This document shows, piece after piece, positions 29,799 through 37,728 of a stretch of DNA of 64,000 bases (within the stretch, counting starts at the first letter, position 1; every line of letters begins with the position of its first letter). Under the pieces are notes generated by a model. That model saw only the letters and a list, made by a program, of their open reading frames with translations, searched no databases and had not been told where the DNA came from. Made by a program: the position numbers and the translations under genes. The DNA lies in the NCBI RefSeq assembly GCF_014595955.1, contig NZ_JABVCF010000003.1, positions 248,001-312,000 of the forward strand, read 5' to 3'. Source of the stretch: Pseudaminobacter soli (ex Zhang et al. 2022). Its GTDB lineage: Bacteria; Pseudomonadota; Alphaproteobacteria; Rhizobiales; Rhizobiaceae.

Positions 29799-29818
29799 GT
29801 AAGGCAATTCTGCCTTAC
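29799..29818. promoter_or_regulatory. Palindromic operator of the AbrB/PIN module
   Basis: GTAAGGCAATTCTGCCTTAC has perfect 8-bp arms around a 4-base centre. It lies in the short gap between glcD and the AbrB gene, where an autoregulatory antitoxin operator would be. Confidence 0.6.
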
Positions 29819-29834
29819 TCAAAATCAGGCTCGC

Positions 29835-31331
29835 TCAAAACCTCGGAATATCTGGAAACGCCACCTGCCCGCGATGAACATGCATCCGGCCGAGTTCGGC
29901 ACAGCGGCGCAATTGCGGGAAAACCTTGCCGGGATTGAGCAGATGGTTCGGGTCGAAGGCGCATTTGACCCGCATCTGGTGGTCGAGATCGGTCTCGTTG
30001 AACATCTCCGGCATCAGGTCGCGCTTCTCGACGCCGACCCCATGTTCGCCGGTCAGCACCCCACCGACCTTCACGCAGAGCCTCAGGATGTCGGCGCCGA
30101 ACGCCTCTGCCCGCTCGAGTTCGCCCGGCCGATTGGCGTCGTAGAGGATCAGCGGATGCAGATTGCCGTCGCCGGCGTGGAAAACGTTGGCGACAGCCAG
30201 GCCGTACTTCTCAGACAACTCGCGCATGCCGGCCAGCACGCGCGGCAGTTCCTTGCGCGGAATGGTCCCGTCCATGCAGTAATAGTCTGGCGAGATGCGC
30301 CCGACGGCCGGGAAGGCGGCCTTGCGGCCCGCCCAGAAGGCGAGGCGCTCCTCCTCGGAGGTCGAGATGCGGCAGGTGGTGGAGCCGTTCCGGTGCGCGA
30401 TCGCCTCCACCCGTTCGATCAGATGGTCGACCTCCACGCCCGGGCCGTCGAGTTCCACGATCAGCAGCGCCTCGCATTCGAGCGGATAACCGACGTGGAG
30501 GAAATCCTCCGCAGCGTGGATGGCGGGGCGGTCCATCATCTCCATGCCGCCTGGGATGATGCCGGCGCCGATGATGTCGGCGACGCACTGGCCACCCTGC
30601 TCGTTAGTGGGAAAACCGATCAGCAGGGCGCGCGCGGTCTCCGGCTTCCGCAAGATGCGGACCGTCACCTCGGTCACCACGCCGAGCAGGCCCTCCGAGC
30701 CGGTCATGACGCCGAGCAGATCATAGCCCTCGGCGTCGAGATGCTTGCCACCGAGGCGCACCACCTCGCCGTTCATCAGCACCATCTCGATGCCGAGCAC
30801 ATTGTTGGCAGTCAGCCCGTACTTCAGGCAGTGCACCCCGCCCGAATTCTCCGCGACATTGCCGCCGATCGAGCAGGCGATCTGCGAAGAAGGATCCGGC
30901 GCGTAGTAGAACCCGTCTGCCTCCACCGCGTGCGTGATGCCGAGATTGGTCACGCCCGGCTGCGCGACCACGACGCGGTTCATGAGGTCGACCTCGAGAA
31001 TGCGGTTGAAGCGGCTCATAACCAGCAGGACGGCGTCCTCGAGAGGCAAGGCACCGCCCGACAGCGACGTGCCCGAGCCGCGCGGCACCACCCGGATGTT
31101 CCGTTCGTTGCAGTAGCGAAGGATGCGCGAGACCTGTTCGGTCGTCTCCGGCAGAACGACCACCAGCGGGATCTGCCGGTAGGCGGTAAGACCATCGGTT
31201 TCGAATGCTCGCATCTCGTTGATGGCGTCGACCACCCCCTCGCCCGGCACGATCAGCCGCAAATCGGCCACGATTTGAGCCCGCCGCGACAGTGTCGCTG
31301 CATCCGGCTTGGGCATCATCAATCCCGACAT
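29835..31331 (-). CDS. glcD: Glycolate oxidase subunit GlcD (FAD-linked)
   Basis: A 498-residue FAD-linked 2-hydroxy-acid dehydrogenase. The FAD-binding part shows VPRGSGTSLSGGALP, IGGNVAENSGGVHCLKYG and MTGSEGLLGVVTE. The C-terminal substrate domain contains FHAGDGNLHP and LTGEHGVGVEKR. It oxidises glycolate (possibly also D-lactate) with GlcE and GlcF. The ATG at 31331 follows GAGG; a TTG 24 bp further upstream is less likely. First gene of the operon; the TA-like gene pair follows at 65 bp. Confidence 0.96.
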   Translation of the reverse strand: MSGLMMPKPDAATLSRRAQIVADLRLIVPGEGVVDAINEMRAFETDGLTAYRQIPLVVVLPETTEQVSRILRYCNERNIRVVPRGSGTSLSGGALPLEDAVLLVMSRFNRILEVDLMNRVVVAQPGVTNLGITHAVEADGFYYAPDPSSQIACSIGGNVAENSGGVHCLKYGLTANNVLGIEMVLMNGEVVRLGGKHLDAEGYDLLGVMTGSEGLLGVVTEVTVRILRKPETARALLIGFPTNEQGGQCVADIIGAGIIPGGMEMMDRPAIHAAEDFLHVGYPLECEALLIVELDGPGVEVDHLIERVEAIAHRNGSTTCRISTSEEERLAFWAGRKAAFPAVGRISPDYYCMDGTIPRKELPRVLAGMRELSEKYGLAVANVFHAGDGNLHPLILYDANRPGELERAEAFGADILRLCVKVGGVLTGEHGVGVEKRDLMPEMFNETDLDHQMRVKCAFDPNHLLNPGKVFPQLRRCAELGRMHVHRGQVAFPDIPRF

Positions 31332-31408
31332 GGCGAGCCTCGGTGTGGTCAACAAGGTTTACCAGTCAGAAGGATCAATGGCAATTCGCCGGTCGGACGC
31401 CTTGGAAT

Positions 31409-31460
31409 GCTGCGTTGCGATCTATGTTGCATTGCAATATATTTATTGTGCAACGCAATA
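31409..31460. promoter_or_regulatory. Tandem GYTGCANTGCAAC motifs between glcD and DUF3422 gene
   Basis: The best copy, GTTGCATTGCAAT, is centred at 31432. A weaker copy near 31453 (within TATTGTGCAACGCAATA) and another near 31415 (GCTGCGTTGCGAT) flank it at about 20 and 17 bp. The AT-rich surroundings look like a promoter. Which of the two divergent genes it controls is not evident. Confidence 0.5.
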
Positions 31461-31530
31461 GCACTATCTCTTGGATTCAACTTCAAGCCCCGCCACAAAG
31501 GCAAACCTGCAGCATCTCGGGAGAATATCG

Positions 31531-32853
31531 GTGAGCATCGAGCCGTCCGCGCTGGAAATCGCGACACCGGTCGCCGGCACGGTGATGGGTTTTAACGCCT
31601 ATCCGGCGCGACCGGGTGCGATCGGCGAAGTGCATGCGCGGCCGCATCCACTGATCGACTCGCCGCGCGTCCTCGTCCAACTCTCCTTCATGACGGAGAC
31701 CGGGAGTTCGAAGGATTGGGCGATCCTGGCCGAGTTGGCGCGCACGCTGGGCGTCGCTGCGCCGGACCAGCAGGCGCGTCATTATGCCATGAAATGGGGT
31801 AAGGGGACGCTGCGCTGGGAACGCCACACGGAGTTCTCGACTTACCTCTGGGAAGGACCGCTCGGCGAGCCAGACGGCAAGCACGGCGAGGATACGCCCT
31901 TCGGCAACGGCTTCTCCGCGCCCGGGCCAGTCATTTCCGGCATCCGGCTTGAAATCAGGGACTGGACCCCAGAGACCGAGAAGCTCATCGCGGATTTCGA
32001 TCCGGAGAGCCTCTGCTATTCCATCGTCGAGAGCGGCCGGGCGGCCGCCATCACGGATTTCCGCCAAAACGGAGAGGGCCTGACGCGCATCCTCATCCTG
32101 GACCGCGGCTTGTCGCCGTCGCGCCGCGGTGCGCTAGCCCAGCGCCTCCTAGAAATCGAGACCTACCGAACGTTTGCAATGCTCGGTCTGCCACTGGCAC
32201 AGTCGCTGTCGGGACGCCTGACGCGCATCGAGGAGCGCTTGGCCGAACTCACCGGGGCGATGCGGGCCTCGGGCAGGCGCGACAGCCAGGTCCTGCTCAC
32301 GGAACTGACGGAACTCGCCGCCGAACTGGAGGCGCAGGCGGCCGCCAGTCTCTATCGGTTCGGCGCCAGCCGCGCCTACGACGGCATCGTCGGCGAACGA
32401 TTGGCCGCGCTGGGCGAAGAGGCCGTGCCAGGATATGAAACCTGGTCCGGCTTTCTCACGCGACGGGTCGCGCCGGCGATGCGAACCTGCCGCTCGGTGG
32501 AAGAGCGGCAAGACAATCTTTCCCGAAAACTGTCTCGCGCCACGAACCTATTGCGCACCTGGGTCGACGTGGAAATGGAGCAGCAGAACCGCGACCTGCT
32601 CGCCTCGATGAACAATCGTGCCCGCCTGCAGTTGCGCCTCCAGCAGACGGTGGAAGGTCTCTCCGTCGCAGCGGTTTCCTACTACGTGGTCGGATTGGTC
32701 GCATATCTCACAAAGGGAACGAGCCTCTTTCATGGATGGATAAAGCCGGAGGCGCTCACGGCGATCCTGGTGCCCGCGGTCGTGCTTTCGGTGTGGCTTT
32801 TCGTACGCAGGATCCGAAAGTCGCATAGTGACGAGTTGCCCCACGCAAAATGA
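31531..32853 (+). CDS. DUF3422 family membrane-anchored protein
   Basis: A 440-residue protein of the DUF3422 family, recognised by the N-terminal EVHARPHPLI region. The central portion is helical, with an ERLAELTGAMRA coiled-coil-like stretch, and the C-terminus has two hydrophobic segments (about residues 378-397 and 405-428) followed by basic residues. It is therefore probably attached to the inner membrane with most of the chain in the cytoplasm. The GTG at 31531 is selected because GGGAGA precedes it by 6-7 bp. Biochemical function is unknown. Confidence 0.87.
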   Translation: MSIEPSALEIATPVAGTVMGFNAYPARPGAIGEVHARPHPLIDSPRVLVQLSFMTETGSSKDWAILAELARTLGVAAPDQQARHYAMKWGKGTLRWERHTEFSTYLWEGPLGEPDGKHGEDTPFGNGFSAPGPVISGIRLEIRDWTPETEKLIADFDPESLCYSIVESGRAAAITDFRQNGEGLTRILILDRGLSPSRRGALAQRLLEIETYRTFAMLGLPLAQSLSGRLTRIEERLAELTGAMRASGRRDSQVLLTELTELAAELEAQAAASLYRFGASRAYDGIVGERLAALGEEAVPGYETWSGFLTRRVAPAMRTCRSVEERQDNLSRKLSRATNLLRTWVDVEMEQQNRDLLASMNNRARLQLRLQQTVEGLSVAAVSYYVVGLVAYLTKGTSLFHGWIKPEALTAILVPAVVLSVWLFVRRIRKSHSDELPHAK

Positions 32854-32897
32854 TGCAGGTCACATCACTGAAAAGACTGAGGCTCACACTGGATAAT

Positions 32898-32908
32898 TAG
32901 TTTGACCA
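32898..32908. promoter_or_regulatory. Candidate FadR-type GntR operator before lut operon
   Basis: TAGTTTGACCA fits the FadR-subfamily consensus TNGTNNNACNA and lies 38 bp before the GntR start. LldR-like regulators of lactate genes typically bind such sites and release them on binding L-lactate. Confidence 0.5.
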
Positions 32909-32946
32909 GTCGCCTGCAGCCCTCCTATTGTCCGCGGGGACAGGCC

Positions 32947-33786
32947 ATGGGCCACAGCTTGGGCGAAATCTTCTCCCCGATCGAGCACTCCCGGACTGCT
33001 GACGAAGTGGTGCAGCAGATCGAGAGACTCATTCTCGAAGGCGTGCTTCGCACCGGCGACCGACTTCCGGGCGAACGCGAACTCGCGCAGCGCTTCGAGG
33101 TGTCGCGTCCAATCCTTCGAGATGCCCTGAAGGCTCTCGAGGCACGCGGCCTCCTCTCCACCCGGCACGGCGGCGGCACCCAGGTGGCCGATGTCGACGG
33201 ACAGATCTTCGCTGCCCCCGTTGCCGAACTCATGGCCAGCCATCGCAAGGCAAGGGCGGACTACCTCGAATACAGGCGCGAGATGGAAGGGATCGCTGCC
33301 GAATATGCGGCGCGCCGCATCACCGACGACGATCGGGCGCTGTTCGAGCGCATCATGGCCCGCATGGAGGAGGCGCACCAGCGCGGCGATTTTCGCGATG
33401 AAGCCGAGATTGACGTCGAGTTCCACAATGCCATCGGCGAGTGCTCGCACAATATCCTACTGCTGCACACGCTGCGCTCGTGCTATCGGCTGCTGTCGGA
33501 CGGCGTCTTCGAGAACCGGCTGATCCTGTTTTCAACGCCTGGCGCGCGCGAACAACTGCTGGATCAGCATCGCGCGATCCACGACGCCATCGTTGCTGCA
33601 AACCCCACCGCCGCCCGGAAAGCCGCCATGGAGCATATCACCTTCGTCGAGCAGGCAACGTCCGAAGTAGAGCGCACCGGCGATTGGCTGCGCGTGTCAC
33701 GGCTGAGGCTGCAGCAGCGGATCGACTCCGATAATGGCGTAGCACGCAAATCACCCCGCAAGACCAGGAAGACGGTTTCAAATTGA
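32947..33786 (+). CDS. FadR/GntR family regulator (LldR-like)
   Basis: A 279-residue regulator. Its N-terminal GntR winged helix (RLPGERELAQRFEVSRPILRDALKALEARGLL) is followed by an all-helical FCD effector domain whose metal ligands are suggested by DVEFHNAIGE and the later HRAIHDAI. It is the first gene of the lactate cluster; its stop overlaps the lutA TTG start (TTGA). Autoregulation through the TNGTNNNACNA site upstream and induction by lactate are inferred. PdhR- or GlcC-like roles are possible given the glc genes next door. Confidence 0.9.
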   Translation: MGHSLGEIFSPIEHSRTADEVVQQIERLILEGVLRTGDRLPGERELAQRFEVSRPILRDALKALEARGLLSTRHGGGTQVADVDGQIFAAPVAELMASHRKARADYLEYRREMEGIAAEYAARRITDDDRALFERIMARMEEAHQRGDFRDEAEIDVEFHNAIGECSHNILLLHTLRSCYRLLSDGVFENRLILFSTPGAREQLLDQHRAIHDAIVAANPTAARKAAMEHITFVEQATSEVERTGDWLRVSRLRLQQRIDSDNGVARKSPRKTRKTVSN

Positions 33787-34556
33787 CCACCCAAGCAAAG
33801 AAGCCGCCCCGCGTCGGCCTGTTCGTCACCTGTCTCGTGGACCTGTTCCGGCCGAGCGTCGGCTTCGCGGCGCTACGCCTGCTGGAGGACGCCGGCTGTG
33901 TCGTGGAAGTGCCCCGCACCCAGACCTGCTGCGGCCAGCCTGCCTACAATTCGGGTGACCGAGCGGACAGCCGGGAGATCGCCATCAACACGATCCGCGC
34001 CTTCGAGGATTACGACTACATCGTCGCGCCGTCGGGTTCGTGCGCCGGCATGCTGAAGAAGCACTATCCCGGCCTGTTCGCCGGCGACCGCGAGTGGGAA
34101 GCGCGCTGTGCCGCCTTCTCGGCGAAGGTGCATGAACTGGTGAGCTTCCTGACCGACGTGTTGCAGGCGAAGACGGTCGCGGCGCGGGTGGAGACGTCGG
34201 TGACCTATCACGACTCCTGTTCAGGGCTTCGCGAACTCGGTATCCAGCACCAGCCAAGGCAGCTTCTCGGCTCGGTGGGAGGCCTGTCGCTGATCGAGAT
34301 GCAGGAGGCGGACGTCTGCTGCGGATTCGGCGGCACATTCTGCGTAAAATACCCGGAGATCTCCAACGCGATTGTCGGCAAGAAGATCGGAAACATCGCA
34401 GCGACCGGCGCGGAGACGCTGCTGGCCGGCGACCTGGGCTGCCTGATGAACATGGCCGGAAAGCTGAAGCGCGAGGGGTCGCGCGTGGAGGTCCGGCACG
34501 TGGCCGAGGTTTTGGCCGGCATGACCGACACGCCGCCGATCGGCGGGAGGGCCTGA
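33783..34556 (+). CDS. lutA: L-lactate utilisation protein LutA ((Fe-S)-binding, LldE/YkgE type)
   Basis: A 257-residue protein with two CCG domains: RTQTCCGQPAYNSGD with PSGSCAGM, and YHDSCSGLRELG with DVCCGFGGTFCVKYPE. LutA is part of the LutABC iron-sulfur L-lactate dehydrogenase. It uses a TTG start overlapping the gntR stop. Followed 3 bp later by lutB. Confidence 0.94.
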   Translation: MTTQAKKPPRVGLFVTCLVDLFRPSVGFAALRLLEDAGCVVEVPRTQTCCGQPAYNSGDRADSREIAINTIRAFEDYDYIVAPSGSCAGMLKKHYPGLFAGDREWEARCAAFSAKVHELVSFLTDVLQAKTVAARVETSVTYHDSCSGLRELGIQHQPRQLLGSVGGLSLIEMQEADVCCGFGGTFCVKYPEISNAIVGKKIGNIAATGAETLLAGDLGCLMNMAGKLKREGSRVEVRHVAEVLAGMTDTPPIGGRA

Positions 34557-34559
34557 GCC

Positions 34560-35996
34560 ATGCAGGTCACCTCCCCGCAGTTCAAGAAGCATACCCGCGC
34601 AGCCCTCGCCAATCCTCATCTGCAGCAGGCACTCGGGAACGTGCGCGCCGGCTTCATCGACAAGCGCAAGAAGGCAGTCGACGCGCTGCCCGAGTTCGAC
34701 CAGTTGCGGGACTCGGCGCGCGACATCAAGAACCACATGCTGGACCACCTCGACCTCTATCTGGAGGCCTACGAGGCGAAGGTCCGCGCATCCGGCGGTT
34801 ATGTGCATTGGGCCGAGACCGCCGAGGAGGCTCGGGCGATCATCCTCGACATCTGCCGCTCGGCGGGCGCGCGCACCGTCACCAAGGGCAAGTCGATGAT
34901 CACGGAGGAGATCGAGCTCAACGATTTCCTGCAGAAGAACGGCATCCGCCCGGTCGAGACCGACCTCGGCGAGTACATCATCCAACTCCGCGGCGAGCAC
35001 CCGAGCCACATCATCGCGCCCGCCGTCCATCTGACTAAGGACCAGGTCGAGGCAGACTTCCGCCGGGTGCACGATCATCTGCCACCGACCCGCGACCTCA
35101 CCGAGCACGAGTCGCTGCTCTACGAGGCGCGGCGCGTGCTGAGGCCCGCCTATTTCGACGCCGATGTTGGCATTACCGGCGCGAACTTCCTAGTCGCCGA
35201 GACCGGCACCTCGATCATCGTGACCAACGAGGGCAATGGCGACCTCACGCAGATCCTGCCCAAGGTACATGTGGTGGTGGCCTCGATCGAGAAAATCGTG
35301 CCGACCCTGGAGGACGCCGCCCAGATCATGCGCGTGCTGGCGCGCTCGGCGACCGGCCAGGAGATGAGCGTCTACACCACCATGTCGACTGGGCCACGCC
35401 GGCCCGGCGATCCCGACGGGCCCGAGGACTATCACGTCGTGCTGATCGACAATGGCCGGTCGGCCATGCTCGGCACCGAGTTCCAGGACATGCTGCGCTG
35501 CATTCGTTGCGGCGCCTGCATGAACCACTGCCCGGTCTATCACTCGGTCGGCGGCCACGCCTACGGCTCGGTCTATCCCGGCCCGATGGGCGCGGTGTTG
35601 ACGCCGTCGCTGGCCGGCCTCGCCAAGTCCGGACACCTGCCAAACGCCTCGACTTTTTGCGGCCGCTGCGAAAGCGTCTGCCCGATGCGCATTCCATTGC
35701 CGAAGATGATGCGGCACTGGCGCGAGCGCGAATTCGAGCGCGGCCTCAATCCGGCGACACAGCGAACCGGTCTCAAGCTCTGGGCGATGTTTGCCCGGCG
35801 CCCGGCGCTCTACAGGTTTGCGACCTCGGTCGCAGTGCCGCTGCTTTCGATGTTCGGGCGGCGCACCGGCCGATTCAGGCACTTGCCGCTAGCCGGAGGC
35901 TGGACCCGCTACCGCGACTTTCCGGCGCCGGAGGGAAGGACATTCATGCAGCAACTCAGCGAACGCGACGCCGTCACGATGCAGGGGGCGAAATGA
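34560..35996 (+). CDS. lutB: L-lactate utilisation protein LutB (LldF/YkgF type)
   Basis: A 478-residue protein. An N-terminal LUD domain (to about residue 300; KGKSMITEEIELNDFL, ANFLVAETGTSIIVTNEGN) is followed by two 4Fe-4S clusters (CIRCGACMNHCP and CGRCESVCP) and a C-terminal tail. It conveys electrons in L-lactate oxidation to pyruvate. Its stop overlaps lutC (ATGA), giving a tightly coupled lutABC unit. Confidence 0.95.
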   Translation: MQVTSPQFKKHTRAALANPHLQQALGNVRAGFIDKRKKAVDALPEFDQLRDSARDIKNHMLDHLDLYLEAYEAKVRASGGYVHWAETAEEARAIILDICRSAGARTVTKGKSMITEEIELNDFLQKNGIRPVETDLGEYIIQLRGEHPSHIIAPAVHLTKDQVEADFRRVHDHLPPTRDLTEHESLLYEARRVLRPAYFDADVGITGANFLVAETGTSIIVTNEGNGDLTQILPKVHVVVASIEKIVPTLEDAAQIMRVLARSATGQEMSVYTTMSTGPRRPGDPDGPEDYHVVLIDNGRSAMLGTEFQDMLRCIRCGACMNHCPVYHSVGGHAYGSVYPGPMGAVLTPSLAGLAKSGHLPNASTFCGRCESVCPMRIPLPKMMRHWREREFERGLNPATQRTGLKLWAMFARRPALYRFATSVAVPLLSMFGRRTGRFRHLPLAGGWTRYRDFPAPEGRTFMQQLSERDAVTMQGAK

Positions 35997-36679
35997 GCGC
36001 GCGCGACGCAATCCTCGGCAAGATCAGGCGCTCGCTCGGCGCCGACGCGAGCGACCCGGCTCGGCGCGCCGCAGTGACCAGCCGGCTGGAACTTGCGCCC
36101 TTGGGCGTGATCCCGGCGCGGGGGCAACTGCCGCAAGCCGAGCGCGTGGCGCTGTTTTGCACAATGGCGAAGAAGCTGCTGGCCAGTGTGGAGCGGGTCA
36201 GCGGCTACGATGCCGTGCCGGAGACCGTCGCCGGCTATCTTCGCAACAACAATCTGCCGGCCGCAGTCCGGATGGGGGCAGACGAACGCCTTTCGTCCAT
36301 GCCGTGGGTTGAGCAGCGGGCACTGGAGATCAGTCGCGGCCCTTCCGACGGCGACGATGCGGTGGGCGTCAGCCATGCCGGAAGCGGCGTGGCGGAGACA
36401 GGGACGTTGGTCCTCACCTCTGGAGGCGACAATCCGACCACGATCAATTTCCTGCCCGACCACCATATCGTCGTGGTGAGTGCGGCAGACATCGAAGGCG
36501 ACCTGGAATCGGCGCTGGCCAAAATCCGCGAGCGCTACGGCAAGGGCGAGATGCCGCGAACCGTCAACCTGATCTCCGGCCCGTCGCGCTCCGGCGACAT
36601 CGAGCAGAAGCTAATTCTTGGGGCGCACGGACCGCGCGCGCTGCACATCATCGTGGTAGATGAGCCAGGCGTGTCATGA
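35993..36679 (+). CDS. lutC: L-lactate utilisation protein LutC (LldG/YkgG type)
   Basis: A 228-residue LUD-domain protein (SARDAILGKIRRSLG start, then GVSHAGSGVAETGTLVLTSG and FLPDHHIVVV). It is the third component of the LutABC complex. It overlaps lutB by four bases and precedes a phosphoesterase gene by 6 bp. Confidence 0.93.
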   Translation: MSARDAILGKIRRSLGADASDPARRAAVTSRLELAPLGVIPARGQLPQAERVALFCTMAKKLLASVERVSGYDAVPETVAGYLRNNNLPAAVRMGADERLSSMPWVEQRALEISRGPSDGDDAVGVSHAGSGVAETGTLVLTSGGDNPTTINFLPDHHIVVVSAADIEGDLESALAKIRERYGKGEMPRTVNLISGPSRSGDIEQKLILGAHGPRALHIIVVDEPGVS

Positions 36680-36685
36680 ATCCCG

Positions 36686-37417
36686 ATGAGTAAGGGCATC
36701 AGCCTGGCCGAGGCGTGGGCGCCCGAAGGCATGCGCCTCTACGCCATTGGCGACATCCACGGCCGACTCGACCTGCTCGAACGGATGCATGAGCGGATTC
36801 GCACGGAGATCGAGCGCGACAGGCCGGCCGATTGGCGGGTGATCCATCTCGGAGACTATGTCGACCGCGGCCCCGATTCGCGCGGGGTGATCGACTTCCT
36901 CATTGGCGCGAAAGCTTCCGATGCGCGCAACATCACGCTCGCGGGCAATCATGACCACGGCTTCCTGGAGTTCCTTGGCCTACCGTCGATGGAATCCCTG
37001 TTCATGCAAAATGGCGGCGTCCAGACCGCAGCGTCATACGGCGTTGCAGACCTCTCCTCGGGGCTCGTCCGCTTCCATTCGGAGTTGTTGCAGGCCGTAC
37101 CTGTGGCCCATACCAGCTTCGTCTTGTCCTGCGGGTACAGCGTATCGTTCGGGGATTTCTTCTTCTGCCATGCCGGCATCCGCCCCGGCGTGCCGCTGTA
37201 CGACCAAGACCCGGACGACCTGCTGTGGATTCGCTACCAATTCCTGCTCTACCCCGGGCTCCACCCGAAGGTGGTCGTGCACGGCCACACCATCACGCCC
37301 AAACCGGAACTGCTGCCGAATCGCGTGAATGTGGACACCGGGGCCTTCGGCTCCGGTGTGCTCACGGCATTCGTTGTGGAAGGGGCCGCGAAGCGGCTCC
37401 TCACCGTTGAAAGATAG
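36686..37417 (+). CDS. Metallophosphoesterase (PP2A-like serine/threonine phosphatase)
   Basis: A 243-residue calcineurin-like phosphoesterase with all core metal motifs: AIGDIHGRLDLL, HLGDYVDRGPDS, LAGNHDH and, late, VVHGHTI with VDTGAFGSG. It resembles bacterial PP2A-like protein phosphatases and diadenosine tetraphosphatase. It starts 6 bp after lutC and is probably co-transcribed with it, but there is no obvious functional link to lactate use. Confidence 0.9.
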   Translation: MSKGISLAEAWAPEGMRLYAIGDIHGRLDLLERMHERIRTEIERDRPADWRVIHLGDYVDRGPDSRGVIDFLIGAKASDARNITLAGNHDHGFLEFLGLPSMESLFMQNGGVQTAASYGVADLSSGLVRFHSELLQAVPVAHTSFVLSCGYSVSFGDFFFCHAGIRPGVPLYDQDPDDLLWIRYQFLLYPGLHPKVVVHGHTITPKPELLPNRVNVDTGAFGSGVLTAFVVEGAAKRLLTVER

Positions 37418-37423
37418 ATTCGA

Positions 37424-37549
37424 TCAGTGGCGGGCGACGACGCCGTAGCCGTCGATGACGATCTGGTCGCCGGCATCCACGGAATAGACGCCAAGTCCAC
37501 ACATCAGGATGGCAATGAGCATTGCAAAGGAAAGCAGCGCGGAACGCAA
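37424..37549 (-). CDS. Small membrane/secreted peptide, 41 codons
   Basis: An open frame too short for usual gene calling gives about 41 residues: a basic start, a long hydrophobic helix (LLSFAMLIAILMCGLGVYSV), then a polar tail (DAGDQIVIDGYGVVARH). This is the layout of a small membrane protein or secreted peptide. The possible TTG start at 37549 has only a weak GAGAG upstream; ATG at 37522 is an alternative that would cut the helix. A TATAGT-like element lies about 55-60 bp upstream. No family recognised. Confidence 0.5.
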   Translation of the reverse strand: MRSALLSFAMLIAILMCGLGVYSVDAGDQIVIDGYGVVARH

Positions 37550-37728
37550 GGGGGGACTCTCAGGGGTTTGACTGCTAGAGTTCTAACAGTACGCGGTTAC
37601 TATAATGTTGCGGTTCGGAGCTCCGAGCCGCGGGCTTAGACCGCCTGAACGGCTCACGCCACAGTAATATCCGTCGGATTGGAAGAGTTTTCCCGTCGTG
37701 GCTTTTCCGCCACGGCTTCCGCAGGGGC

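Noticed and set aside
25990-31331. D-lactate dehydrogenase instead of glycolate oxidase
   Set aside because: GlcD-like proteins can use D-lactate, but the presence of separate glcE and glcF subunits supports the glycolate oxidase complex.
29727-31595. 622-codon plus-strand open frame opposite glcD
   Set aside because: It lies almost wholly antisense to glcD, is rich in His/Arg/Asp typical of reverse-strand reading of GC-rich genes, and matches no family; glcD has full FAD-oxidase motifs.
37697-37714. Terminator after the amidotransferase gene
   Set aside because: CGTGGC/GCCACG hairpin has only 6-bp arms and no T-run on the relevant strand; mentioned in the gene entry only.
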